64,000 nt of DNA from SVQP01 sp045594705 (lineage in GTDB: Bacteria > Bacillota > Clostridia > Oscillospirales > CAG-272), in the NCBI GenBank assembly GCA_045594705.1, contig JAZNZB010000038.1, positions 1 through 64,000 of the forward strand, read 5' to 3'. How positions within the stretch are numbered: the stretch's first letter is position 1; each line of letters starts with the position of its first letter. The position numbers and the translations under genes are program-made. Under the pieces are notes generated by a model. The model was not told the origin of the DNA. It did no database searches and saw only the letters and a list, made by a program, of their open reading frames with translations. This document shows, piece after piece, positions 17,119 to 25,691 of this stretch.

Positions 17119-18231
17119 ATGAAAACTACGTTTGGACAAAGATTGAAAACTTTTCGAAAGAATTCGCAATTCACACAGCAAGAGCTGGCAGAAATGATTG
17201 GTGTCAGCAATCAAGCCATTTCAAAATGGGAAACCGATACAGGCATGCCGGATATTTCTCAAATTGTGCCGTTGGCTCATGCATTGCACGTCAGTACTGA
17301 TGCATTATTGGGAATCAGCGACGATCACCTTGATGATGAATTCGAAAAAATTCTGAGAGAATGCCTGGCTTTAGAATCCATGAATCCCTGTGAATGGCCC
17401 CCTGCTCCGGAAATCGGAGAACAGGGATATCGCATGATGTATGAGTATTTCTCCGAGCATCCGTATCACGTCCGTGCGGCAAAATACTTGCTGGATATGT
17501 CGGAGCTCTACTCGGGACAATTCCCTAACTTTACCGATCAAAAGGCCATGCTAAAGGAGTGCGAGCGTTTTGCAAACTGCATTATTCATTACTCCGATGA
17601 TGCTGACATGCAAGCAGAGGCACGTTATCTGCTTGCCTCTGTATTGACGAGAATCGGAGATTTTCCCCGCGCCATGTTGCTTCTTGAAAAACTCCCGTTT
17701 GAATACGGAGACCGCTATTACAGATCTGCAGAGATTGCAAAAATCGCGGGAGAATCGCATATGGCCGAAGAATTTTGCAAAAAGAGCTTTACCAATCAGG
17801 CACGTTATTTGATAAAAAATATCAACCTCGTCACATCCCTTTCAGACAAAACAAATCAGCAGCGAATCGCTTATATGGAGTATATGCTTCGAATTATTGA
17901 TGCACTTTTAAGTGGAGGAGACGCATTACCCTATGAGCAAGTATATCAAAAGCTTTTGTTACTTACAGGTCTGATCGAATTGTACGCCCAGACAGATCAA
18001 CTTGCGTTAGCAAAGACTCGTTATGCTGATCTGCATCATCTGTGCAAAGAATACTATAAAGTCCTCAAATCCGGTCACATGGAAGAATCAATCATGCTGC
18101 TTGACAACAGAGTCAGCGTATTTTGTGAGGATGATACCATCACACCACGCAAGCAATTGATTGACAACTGCCTTCACCGTGCAATGAAAGTCGCAGACGA
18201 TCACCCGGAGCTGAAAAGCTGTATCATTTAA
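17119..18231 (+). CDS. XRE-family transcriptional regulator with a helical C-terminal domain
   Basis: The 370-residue protein starts MKTTFGQRLKTFRKNSQFTQ. A Cro/C1-type helix-turn-helix lies at about 8-62 (QQELAEMIGVSNQAISKWET is the recognition region). The remaining 300 residues are alpha-helical and TPR-like without a clear catalytic motif (for example FTNQARYLIKNINLV), probably a sensing or dimerisation region. GAAAGGAGG precedes the start. A 10-bp perfect palindrome, ATGATATCAT at 17082-17091, lies just upstream and could be an autoregulatory operator. No convincing promoter was found. It is flanked by terminators on both sides, so it is a single-gene unit. Confidence 0.85.
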   Translation: MKTTFGQRLKTFRKNSQFTQQELAEMIGVSNQAISKWETDTGMPDISQIVPLAHALHVSTDALLGISDDHLDDEFEKILRECLALESMNPCEWPPAPEIGEQGYRMMYEYFSEHPYHVRAAKYLLDMSELYSGQFPNFTDQKAMLKECERFANCIIHYSDDADMQAEARYLLASVLTRIGDFPRAMLLLEKLPFEYGDRYYRSAEIAKIAGESHMAEEFCKKSFTNQARYLIKNINLVTSLSDKTNQQRIAYMEYMLRIIDALLSGGDALPYEQVYQKLLLLTGLIELYAQTDQLALAKTRYADLHHLCKEYYKVLKSGHMEESIMLLDNRVSVFCEDDTITPRKQLIDNCLHRAMKVADDHPELKSCII

Positions 18232-18263
18232 TTGCCCGGAGCAGGACGTATCAATAAAAATGT

Positions 18264-18294
18264 AGGGAGAAAGCCTTGGCTTTCTCCCTGTTTT
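18264..18294 (+). terminator. bidirectional terminator between convergent genes
   Basis: A 12-bp stem (AGGGAGAAAGCC / GGCTTTCTCCCT, 18264-18289) is followed by TTTT on the plus strand and by a T-rich stretch on the minus strand. It serves both the XRE gene and the minus-strand lipoprotein gene. Confidence 0.8.
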
Positions 18295-18302
18295 AGTATG
18301 AT

Positions 18303-20351
18303 TTAATTGCTCAGCTCGATGGACTGCACGTACATCACGTCGCCCTCGGCACAGGCATCAAAGTAGTCAAAGCGGATCGCGTTAACGTTACCGCTCCAGA
18401 AATTCAAGCTCGATACCTTAATTTCTGCGGTATGATACTCACCGTCCGCCACGAGCTCGGTACGAACGGACTTGCCTCCCTCGGCTCCCATAGACGTGCC
18501 GGTTGACAAGAACAGCTCTGCCGTGTAATATTTCCTGCTGTTGGTATTGGGGATCATATACGTGATCTTGATCACGGAATAGTCCTCTGCTTTCAGCGTG
18601 GGATCAGACTTGGTGTAATCGATGGTGACGTGCGGGTCAGATGCTGCTACGATGGTCAGCAATGCAGCCTTTTGCTCATCGCTGAAGCCCACGGTGGTAT
18701 TGCTGGTGGGGGTCAGCTTCAGCGTGCTGCTCTTCTCCGCAAACTGGAGCATATCCATCTTGATTGCTGCGCCCTCGTCCTCCAGTCGGTCACTGATGTA
18801 GTTGTGATGCAGAGATTCATTTGTTGCAAAATCCTTATTGGCTTTGAATACGCTGCGGATTTCTTCAATCGAGCCCGTGGTCATCATGTAGCTGTATTCG
18901 ATCGGCTCAAAGGATTCAAGCTTGATGGTACACAAGGGGGCTACGTAGTTGGTAGCACCGTTGTATGCATCCTTACTGCCGTTGTATGCGTGTCTGCCGG
19001 CCAAAAATACGTCAACACCGGGAACAAACAAGCCAATTCCGTAATCTACGTAGCGGTTGGACCACGCACACCAGGTCTCGGTGTTGCTATAGCGAAGCTT
19101 GAAGGTGCAATCATCGTGATAAGCAGCATCGCCCCAGAAGTTCAGATCCTTTCTGGAGGTCAGCGGCTCGTCCTGCCAAGGCTTGGAGCCTGCATAATAG
19201 GTGAATTCGCCAAGGAAGCTCAGCGTATAGAAGGCGGGCAGCTCCTGGTTTGCATATCTGTGCTCCCAACCGGAGAAATCCACGAATCTGTTGTCTACGC
19301 GAACGTGATCCTCTTCCAGCACGTAAATATTCTCCATGTAGCTGATGGTCAGCTCACCGTCGTGTCCCCAGTCCTGCGGCTGCGCCTTGACGTAAAGCGA
19401 GTGCGTTCCTACCACGATGTCAATGATACGGCTGGGATTGCCGTGTACGTCACCACCCTGAACAGGGTTATAAGGCCAGCGTACTCCGTTGTAATCGCCA
19501 TCCTGGTACTCACCGTTGCCGTGCGTGCCGTAATAGGACTGCTGTACAAGTCTGCCCGTATCAGCCTGATTGATCAGGTTTTCAATGCCACCGATTCTGT
19601 TTTTGAGGTCGCGCAGATAGCAAATACCGCCGCCCCAGGAAAGGCGCACGCCAAGCACGTAGCTCTCGTTTTCCACGTAATATACTTCGTCCGCATAAAC
19701 CTCGTATTCCTCGGTCTTGACATCGCAAAGCACAAACTTTGCATCAACCTCTTCACAGGTCTCAAAGGTGATCGAGGTCAGCTTGGAAGCCTTCATGCCA
19801 TCCAGATACCCTTTAGTCAGCGCACAGAAGGTCTGCGTTCCTGCTTCCAGATAGAACAGATCCTCCAGCGCTCTGCCGTTTCTCTCGTAAGTCACGGTGC
19901 ACTCCATGGGAGCGTCGGATACATAGCAAAGCGTCAGTCTGTTAAAGCTATCAGCGAATTGGTCACCGAGCGTGACGGTGAAACCCTTATTTACGGTAAA
20001 CGTGCCGTCTGTGAAGTCTTTATAGCCGTTTGCGGTATACGTAAGTCCCGATGCGGTCTTTACGTCGTAAGCAGAACCGTTTTCGGTTGCCTGTACAGTC
20101 CGGTCAAAATTGATCGAGGGCTTAGCGGCCACCACGTTATCCGTGCCGGGCTGTTCACTCTGATTACCGTCCGTGGTCTGCTCCGTATCGGATTCTTGTG
20201 TGTCTTGTGTGTCTTGGTCAGTCGTAGGCACATCAGCCTCCGGAGTGGTCTGCTCATCACCTGTGCTACCGGGATCGCATGCAGCAAACTGCAGCAGCAT
20301 CACAAAGCAAAGGCAGAGTGCAAAAACAGAAATGAGTTTTTTTGCATTCAT
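18303..20351 (-). CDS. large secreted lipoprotein of unknown function with carbohydrate-binding-like C-terminus
   Basis: The 682-residue protein has a lipoprotein signal (ISVFALCLCFVMLLQFAAC, lipid-attached Cys at about 25). A Thr/Glu/Asp/Gln-rich spacer (about 27-75) follows, then a large beta-rich region (about 80-530) with LGVRLSWGGGICYLRDLKN and NLINQADTGRLVQQSYYG. Those segments look like a carbohydrate-active beta-sandwich, but I cannot place them in a known family. The last 140 residues (LKLTPTSN onward, ending GNVNAIRFDYFDA...MYVQSIEL) resemble the second domain of the four neighbouring paralogs. The ATG at 20351 is chosen over 20360 because AAGGA directly abuts the latter. It has its own promoter (20385-20413). 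Confidence 0.75.
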   Translation of the reverse strand: MNAKKLISVFALCLCFVMLLQFAACDPGSTGDEQTTPEADVPTTDQDTQDTQESDTEQTTDGNQSEQPGTDNVVAAKPSINFDRTVQATENGSAYDVKTASGLTYTANGYKDFTDGTFTVNKGFTVTLGDQFADSFNRLTLCYVSDAPMECTVTYERNGRALEDLFYLEAGTQTFCALTKGYLDGMKASKLTSITFETCEEVDAKFVLCDVKTEEYEVYADEVYYVENESYVLGVRLSWGGGICYLRDLKNRIGGIENLINQADTGRLVQQSYYGTHGNGEYQDGDYNGVRWPYNPVQGGDVHGNPSRIIDIVVGTHSLYVKAQPQDWGHDGELTISYMENIYVLEEDHVRVDNRFVDFSGWEHRYANQELPAFYTLSFLGEFTYYAGSKPWQDEPLTSRKDLNFWGDAAYHDDCTFKLRYSNTETWCAWSNRYVDYGIGLFVPGVDVFLAGRHAYNGSKDAYNGATNYVAPLCTIKLESFEPIEYSYMMTTGSIEEIRSVFKANKDFATNESLHHNYISDRLEDEGAAIKMDMLQFAEKSSTLKLTPTSNTTVGFSDEQKAALLTIVAASDPHVTIDYTKSDPTLKAEDYSVIKITYMIPNTNSRKYYTAELFLSTGTSMGAEGGKSVRTELVADGEYHTAEIKVSSLNFWSGNVNAIRFDYFDACAEGDVMYVQSIELSN

Positions 20352-20384
20352 GGGAATCATTCCTTTCGTTGGTGTAATACATAT

Positions 20385-20413
20385 ATTATACTACATAATT
20401 CTCTATTTGTCAA
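20385..20413 (-). promoter_or_regulatory. promoter of the 18303-20351 lipoprotein gene
   Basis: Minus strand: TTGACA (20408-20413), 17 bp, TATAAT (20385-20390). It lacks the CTATTTAC box of the paralog promoters next door. Confidence 0.8.
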
Positions 20414-20497
20414 TAAAGCCATATACGCATATCCTCTGTATATTGATATAATCCATAAAATGAAAAAACCAAAAAAGTGCAAATATCACAACAAAAA

Positions 20498-20520
20498 GGG
20501 CTGACAACCAGCGTCAGCCC
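20498..20520 (-). terminator. terminator after the first secreted paralog
   Basis: An 8-bp stem (GGGCTGAC / GTCAGCCC) is followed on the minus strand by a five-T run. Confidence 0.7.
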
Positions 20521-20536
20521 TTTGAAATCCATAGGA

Positions 20537-22072
20537 TCAGTCTCTCTTTTTTGCAACGAATGCAACGCCCAGCAGTGCGATCAGTGCAGCTGCGGGAGCT
20601 GCTACGACAGCGCCGCAACCGGACTTTTCAGCCTCGGTGGTCTGCTCTTGGCTCTCAGTCTCGCTTTGGTCTGCCGAAGGCTCTTCCGTTTCGGGAGCAT
20701 CGGTCTTTGGAGGCTTGGTTTCCTTTTCGGTCGTCTCGGGCAATGCACCAAGCAGATCGATCAGATAATCCTTTGCATACTGCTCTGCGTCCTCGATGGT
20801 GCGGAAGCATGCAATGTACGCAATGTCGTAGTGCTTCAATTCCTCGTCAGTATTGTTCACGTTCTGAATATCCATACGGATCATATTGACTCTGCCCTGC
20901 CAATCAAGGTCGTCGGTCAGATCCAGAACACCCATGCACCATTCATCGCCAAAATCATATTCGGCAATATCGATCTCACAGCTGCAATCGGGCTGTGCAC
21001 TCAGATTCTTGCCTGCACTGTAGAAAACAAGGCCGGATTCAGCATAGCAGGCTCTTGTGAGAATCGCGATCACGGGGAAATCTGCAGCCTCATAGGACAC
21101 GGCCACCTTGGGAGAGAAAATGATATAACCCGAAGCGGTCAGCGCGGTTGCCTTCATCGTACCGTCCTCGTTGACGGCAAGGTCGATATTCGAGCTCTGG
21201 AACTGGTTGAACTGCTCCTTGGCAGAATTCCAGATCAATGCAGGCTGACCTTCGGGAACGGTGGAAGAATCCGCGATAGGCGCAAAGTTGTTGCGGTTTT
21301 CCTCGGGCTCCATGCTGTCCTCACCAAAAGGAACCTCGCCCTGGAACTTGCTGATGTTCGCTCCGATGGAAGAACCGGACTCGGTAGAATAGAAGGAAAT
21401 ACCCACGTATGCACCGTCTGCGCAGTAAGTATCCAGAGTCTCGTCCGCTAACTTGGTCACGTCCTCAAACTTGGTTCCGCACAGATAGAAGGCATAGCCC
21501 GTACCTGTATACTCTACCTCAAAGGTATAGGTTTCCTGTCCCTGCTCGTTGACCGGGATAGTGACTTGCTGCTGGCTGAACAGCGTGTATCCTCTGTCGT
21601 CATTGAGATAGTGGAACTGCGCAACAGCAGCGCCTTCGCCTGCTCCGCGGATCAGCACGGAAACGCCCTCGCCGTATCCCTTCTGACCGGGTGCGAAGAT
21701 CTCTTTGCTGTGCAGAGAGATGCCAACCCAGTGGTCACTGCCTTCATAAGCAAAATCGGTTACGGTGAATTCCAAGGAAATGGATCTGCCGTTACCTGCT
21801 GCGTTGGTATCCTTGAGATTATAGGGGGTCTTGGTATGAATGTGGGTATAGGGGGTGTTATTGGTATAGTCTGCAGAATCCAACACAAGGCCCTTGTCTA
21901 CTTCATAGTGAAAACCGCAATAAGGTCTGTAGCTATCGGGATCCTGATAGTCGTCCGCAGCGCGGGTTGCAACCCAGTCACCTTCAACCGCTGCTGCACC
22001 GGGAATGATCATCACGGACGCAACGGACAGAATCATCACTGCTGTCAAAGCCAAAACAAGAATTTTTTTCAT
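20537..22072 (-). CDS. secreted two-domain surface protein with Cys-containing C-terminal tail, paralog 1
   Basis: This 511-residue protein has a signal peptide (MKKILVLALTAVMILSVASV, cleavage after about 28). Beta-rich domain A (about 30-245) follows, with the recurring HWVGISLHSKE and GEGVSVLIRGAGEG segments. Domain B (about 255-440) contains GRVNMIRMDI and YDIAYIACFRTIEDAEQYA. A Thr/Glu/Ser-rich linker then leads to a C-terminal tail SGCGAVVAAPAAALIALLGV + AFVAKKRD. Both domains look like jelly-roll glycan-binding modules. No catalytic motif is recognised. The tail (Cys, hydrophobic helix, basic end) suggests membrane retention or protein sorting. It is the most divergent of four tandem paralogs. 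Its own promoter (22112-22140) and terminator make it a monocistronic unit. Confidence 0.75.
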   Translation of the reverse strand: MKKILVLALTAVMILSVASVMIIPGAAAVEGDWVATRAADDYQDPDSYRPYCGFHYEVDKGLVLDSADYTNNTPYTHIHTKTPYNLKDTNAAGNGRSISLEFTVTDFAYEGSDHWVGISLHSKEIFAPGQKGYGEGVSVLIRGAGEGAAVAQFHYLNDDRGYTLFSQQQVTIPVNEQGQETYTFEVEYTGTGYAFYLCGTKFEDVTKLADETLDTYCADGAYVGISFYSTESGSSIGANISKFQGEVPFGEDSMEPEENRNNFAPIADSSTVPEGQPALIWNSAKEQFNQFQSSNIDLAVNEDGTMKATALTASGYIIFSPKVAVSYEAADFPVIAILTRACYAESGLVFYSAGKNLSAQPDCSCEIDIAEYDFGDEWCMGVLDLTDDLDWQGRVNMIRMDIQNVNNTDEELKHYDIAYIACFRTIEDAEQYAKDYLIDLLGALPETTEKETKPPKTDAPETEEPSADQSETESQEQTTEAEKSGCGAVVAAPAAALIALLGVAFVAKKRD

Positions 22073-22111
22073 TTTGTCTCTCCTTGAATAGGAATTATTG
22101 AATACACATTT

Positions 22112-22140
22112 ATTATATCACTTTTTCATTTTTCTGTAAA
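22112..22140 (-). promoter_or_regulatory. promoter of paralog 1
   Basis: Minus strand: TTTACA (22135-22140), 17 bp, TATAAT (22112-22117), preceded by TGTCACCA, a variant of the TTCACTA box found at the other paralogs. Confidence 0.8.
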
Positions 22141-22185
22141 TGGTGACATTCCACAAATATGTGTCCCCGTTTCGTGCAAAATAAC

Positions 22186-22213
22186 AAGGGCTGACGCCAA
22201 AGCGTCAGCCCTT
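22186..22213 (-). terminator. terminator after paralog 2
   Basis: A 12-bp stem (AAGGGCTGACGC / GCGTCAGCCCTT) with loop CAAA, 15 bp past the paralog 2 stop. The T-tail is short (GTTATTTT). The core GGGCTGAC is the same as in the terminator of paralog 1. Confidence 0.72.
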
Positions 22214-22227
22214 AAAATAGTGATATC

Positions 22228-23775
22228 TTAGTCCTTCTTTTTTGCAACGAATGCAACGCCGACAAATGCAACCAGTGCTGCAACGGGAGCGATCGCTACA
22301 GACTTGCAGCCGCCGGACTGCTCTGCATCGGTGGAAACTTCCTCGGAGGGAATCTCTTCGGTGGGAGCATCGGTCTTTGCCTCAGTCGTGGGAGCTTCGG
22401 TGGTGGGCTCTTCGGTAGGCTTTTCGGTGGTCTCGGGCAGCTTGCCAAGCAGTGCTACAAGAGTATCCTTTGCATACTGCTCTGCTTCCTCGGCAGAACG
22501 GAATGCACCGAAGAATGCAATGTCAAAGCTCTTCATAGAATCATCTGTGTAATCGATGTTATAGAAGTCGAGACGGAGACCGTTCATCTTTCCTTCCCAG
22601 TCGGGGTCTTCGTTCAAGTCAACAATAGACATGCCCCAGCCTTCGCCAAGATCGACCTCATACATGTCGAAATCACAGTAGTTCTGCGAGCCAACGCCCA
22701 GCGTCTTACCTGACATATAGTAGAATCTTCCGGATTCTGCATTACAGTTCTTGTAAAGAACAGCAAGATACGGGAAATCGGATGCCTCATAGGTATAATC
22801 CATGTTAGGTCCGAAGTTAATGTAGGGAGAAGGAGCGTTGGCGGCAATGGTTACTATACCGTTTTCCTGAATGGTATAATCACCGTTGCTGAGAGAAACC
22901 TTATCATACTGCTCCATCTTACCATCCCACTTGATTGCGGGCTGACCCGCGGGAACGTTGGAGGAATCAATGATCTCCGCAACCTTAGTAACGTTGGGTT
23001 CGGGCTCAGCACTATCTTCACCATAAGGAACATCGCCCTGGAACTCAGTAATCAAGAAAGATGCAGGGGTTTCGATCTCCTGGGTCATAAGAGTGATGCC
23101 GAGGTATGCACCGTCAGCGCACTTTTCGTCCAAAATTCTGTTGAGCTCGCCGGTAGAATCGGAGAACTCAGTGCCGCAAAGGTTCATTACATACTCGCTG
23201 CCATTATGTCTGATCGAGAAGGAATATTCCTCCTGGCCGGCTTCATTGAGTGTGGGATAGACAGTGCCTTCGGTAAACATCTTGAAGATGTTGTTGTCCT
23301 GGTCTACGTAGCAGGGCTGACCCGTAGTAGCGCCGTTACCAAAACCACGCATCAGGATGCAGAGGCCGGAACCGTAATTGGTGTTACCCTGTGCAACCTT
23401 ATCCTCGCTGTTAAGGGTGATTGCGATCCAGTGGTCACAGTCGCCATACGCATACTCGGTAATGGTAAACTTAACAGAAAGCGCGTTTCCGTTACCGTCA
23501 GCATCGGGGTCCTTCAAATTATAGGGCTTTCTCGTATTGACTTGCACGTAAGGTGCGCAGTTAGTAAAGTCTGGCGAAATGACTTGGAATCCCTCGGTGG
23601 TATACTTGTAACCGGCAGCGGGGGTGTAGTGTTCCTCATCTTCGTAACCGTCGGCAGATCTCGTTGTAATAAAATCACCTTCAACAAGCTCTGCAGCAGA
23701 GGTGGTGGTTGCAAGTACAGTCAGTGTAGAAATAGCCATGGTCAGTACAAGCAACATAGTCATCAATTTTTTCAT
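22228..23775 (-). CDS. secreted two-domain surface protein with Cys-containing C-terminal tail, paralog 2
   Basis: 515 residues, starting MKKLMTMLLVLTMAISTLTV. Signal peptide to about residue 28, domain A (VEGDFITTRSADGYEDEEHY onward) and domain B ending KSFDIAFFGAFRSAEEAEQY. A repetitive linker rich in EEPTTEAPTTEAKTDAPTEE follows, then the tail QSGGCKSVAIAPVAALVAF + VGVAFVAKKKD. It is closest to paralog 3, with which it shares the linker nearly word for word. The longer frame to 23865 would begin upstream of the -35 box, so the ATG at 23775 behind AAGGAG is used. Function unknown; an extracellular glycan- or surface-binding role is inferred. Confidence 0.75.
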   Translation of the reverse strand: MKKLMTMLLVLTMAISTLTVLATTTSAAELVEGDFITTRSADGYEDEEHYTPAAGYKYTTEGFQVISPDFTNCAPYVQVNTRKPYNLKDPDADGNGNALSVKFTITEYAYGDCDHWIAITLNSEDKVAQGNTNYGSGLCILMRGFGNGATTGQPCYVDQDNNIFKMFTEGTVYPTLNEAGQEEYSFSIRHNGSEYVMNLCGTEFSDSTGELNRILDEKCADGAYLGITLMTQEIETPASFLITEFQGDVPYGEDSAEPEPNVTKVAEIIDSSNVPAGQPAIKWDGKMEQYDKVSLSNGDYTIQENGIVTIAANAPSPYINFGPNMDYTYEASDFPYLAVLYKNCNAESGRFYYMSGKTLGVGSQNYCDFDMYEVDLGEGWGMSIVDLNEDPDWEGKMNGLRLDFYNIDYTDDSMKSFDIAFFGAFRSAEEAEQYAKDTLVALLGKLPETTEKPTEEPTTEAPTTEAKTDAPTEEIPSEEVSTDAEQSGGCKSVAIAPVAALVAFVGVAFVAKKKD

Positions 23776-23820
23776 TCTAACTTCACTCCTTTTCTCATAA
23801 AAGTTATCGATTACTATTAT

Positions 23821-23849
23821 ATTATATCTCTTAAAATTAATTATGTAAA
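23821..23849 (-). promoter_or_regulatory. promoter of paralog 2
   Basis: Minus strand: TTTACA (23844-23849), 17 bp, TATAAT (23821-23826), with GTTCACTA immediately upstream of the -35 hexamer. Confidence 0.82.
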
Positions 23850-23905
23850 TAGTGAACCTACACAAATATTCTGACGCAAAACTATAAAATAATACAATAA
23901 AAAAG

Positions 23906-23927
23906 GGGCTGCCGAAATCGGCAGCCC
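23906..23927 (-). terminator. terminator after paralog 3
   Basis: A 9-bp stem (GGGCTGCCG / CGGCAGCCC) with loop AAAT, followed on the minus strand by CCTTTTTTATTG. A good intrinsic terminator. Confidence 0.82.
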
Positions 23928-23953
23928 AAACGGTTAATAAATTCAGTCAAGAA

Positions 23954-25513
23954 TCAGTCCTTCTTTTTTGCAACGAATGCAACACCGAGAAGTGCGATCA
24001 GTGCAACTGCGGGAGCGATGACTACGGACTTGCATCCACCGGACTGTTCAGCATCGGTGGTAGCTTCCTCGGAAGGATTCTCTTCCGTAGGAGCATCGGT
24101 CTTTGCCTCGGTCGTGGGAGCTTCGGTGGTAGGCTCTTCGGTAGGCTTTTCAGTCGTCTCGGGCATCTTGCCAAGCAGAGCAATCAGATAATCCTTTGCG
24201 TACTGAACGGCTTCCTCTTCGGTGCGGAATGCTGCAAAGAAAGCAACGTCAAAGTTTGCAGTTTCTTCATCGGTATAATCCACATCTTTGAAGTCAAGTC
24301 TCATACCATTGATTCTGCCCTCCCATTCGGGATCATCCGTCAGGTCAAGAACAGACAGACCCCAGCCTTCGCCAAAGTCATAATCGTCATACATGATATC
24401 CATCAGGCAATCGGAATTTGCACCCAGGGTTCTGCCGGAATAGTAATACATCTGTCCATCGAGATCTAAGCAATTTCTGGTCAAAGCAACAACGATCGGG
24501 AAATCGGAAGCTTCGTAAGAAATATCGTTTTTGAGGTTGAAACTGATGTAAGGACCGGTACCGTTTGCTTTCAGGGATACAATACCGCTTTCCTGAACTG
24601 TATAGTCAGCATTGGAAACAGAAATCTTATCATAATACTCAGCCTTACCATCCCAAATAACAGCAGGCTGGCCTGCGGGAACGGTTGAGGAATCAGCGAT
24701 CTCAGCAAAATTCTTCACGTTAGCTTCGGGATCTGCACTGTCTTCACCGTAAGGAACAGCGCCCTGGAATTCAGTGATCACAAAGGATGCGGGAGTTTCG
24801 ATCTCGGTGGTCATCAGAGTAATACCGAGATATGCACCTTCAGCACACTGCTCGTCAAAAACTCTATCCAGATTTCCGTCGGGATCGGAAAATTCAACAC
24901 CGCACAGATTCATCACGTATTTGGTGCCGTCATGCTTGATCGAGAAGGTATATTCTTCCTGGCCGTCATCGTTCAAAGTAGGATTGATCTGGCCCTGCGT
25001 GAAGAGAGAGAACTTATTGTTCTCTTTGTCAGAATAGTGAGGCTGTCCGGTAGCAGCACCGTTACCTGCACCGCGGATCAGAATGCAAAGGCCGGAGCCG
25101 TAAGCGGGATTACCCTGGGTTGCAGTAGGCTCGCTGTTGAGAGTGATAGCGATCCACTCGTCCTTGTTGTTGTACTCGCCGCCATAAGCGAATTCCTGAA
25201 CGGTGAATTTTACGGAAAGCGCATTGCCGTTCTCATCAGCATTAGGTGCCTTGAGATCATATGCTTCTTTTGTATGCGCTTGAATGTAGGGGCTGCAATT
25301 GGTAAAATCGGGAGCAACCGTCTGGAAGCCCTCGGTTGTATACGTGTAGCCTGCAGCGGGCGTATAATCGGTAACACCCTCTTCGTATGCATCGCCTGCT
25401 CTGGAGGTTACCCAGTCGCCTTCTACCTCGGCTGCATTTGCGGGGATTGCCAGAACAGTCATAGTTGCCAGCAACAGACACATTGCGAGCATGATTGTCA
25501 ATAATTTTTTCAT
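23954..25513 (-). CDS. secreted two-domain surface protein with Cys-containing C-terminal tail, paralog 3
   Basis: 519 residues from MKKLLTIMLAMCLLLATMTV. Signal peptide to about 29, domain A (EGDWVTSRAGDAYEEGVTDY onward, with DEWIAITLNSEPTATQGNPA) and domain B (QPAVIWDGKAEYYDKISVSN onward, with GRINGMRLDFKDVDYTDEE). A Thr/Glu/Pro linker follows, and the tail QSGGCKSVVIAPAVALIALL + GVAFVAKKKD. The ATG at 25513 has a GAAAGGAG site. The extra frame to 25573 overlaps the promoter. It is similar along its full length to paralog 2 and less to 1 and 4. No enzymatic residues are recognised. Confidence 0.75.
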   Translation of the reverse strand: MKKLLTIMLAMCLLLATMTVLAIPANAAEVEGDWVTSRAGDAYEEGVTDYTPAAGYTYTTEGFQTVAPDFTNCSPYIQAHTKEAYDLKAPNADENGNALSVKFTVQEFAYGGEYNNKDEWIAITLNSEPTATQGNPAYGSGLCILIRGAGNGAATGQPHYSDKENNKFSLFTQGQINPTLNDDGQEEYTFSIKHDGTKYVMNLCGVEFSDPDGNLDRVFDEQCAEGAYLGITLMTTEIETPASFVITEFQGAVPYGEDSADPEANVKNFAEIADSSTVPAGQPAVIWDGKAEYYDKISVSNADYTVQESGIVSLKANGTGPYISFNLKNDISYEASDFPIVVALTRNCLDLDGQMYYYSGRTLGANSDCLMDIMYDDYDFGEGWGLSVLDLTDDPEWEGRINGMRLDFKDVDYTDEETANFDVAFFAAFRTEEEAVQYAKDYLIALLGKMPETTEKPTEEPTTEAPTTEAKTDAPTEENPSEEATTDAEQSGGCKSVVIAPAVALIALLGVAFVAKKKD

Positions 25514-25553
25514 GTTTTTTCTCCTTTCCTTATGAAATAATTCTGACTTAATT

Positions 25554-25582
25554 ATTATAACATCAATCCACACCGCTGTAAA
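25554..25582 (-). promoter_or_regulatory. promoter of paralog 3
   Basis: Minus strand: TTTACA (25577-25582), 17 bp, TATAAT (25554-25559), preceded by ATTCACTA. Confidence 0.82.
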
Positions 25583-25636
25583 TAGTGAATTTGAACAAAT
25601 CAGCCTTCTCTAAAACAACACTTTCAACAATGACAT

Positions 25637-25663
25637 AGGGGCAGTCGCGATGCGACTGCCCCT
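25637..25663 (-). terminator. stem-loop after paralog 4
   Basis: A 12-bp stem (AGGGGCAGTCGC / GCGACTGCCCCT) with a 3-nt loop lies 28 bp past the stop. The strong hairpin lacks a good T-run on the minus strand, so termination may be partial. Confidence 0.6.
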
Positions 25664-25691
25664 GATTCGGGTCACTATATTCAGTTATGAA

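Noticed and set aside
18630..20504. 624-residue plus-strand open frame
   Set aside because: It lies opposite a lipoprotein gene with a lipobox, ribosome binding site and promoter, has no recognisable domain, and continues past the start of the real gene. It is a codon-bias shadow.
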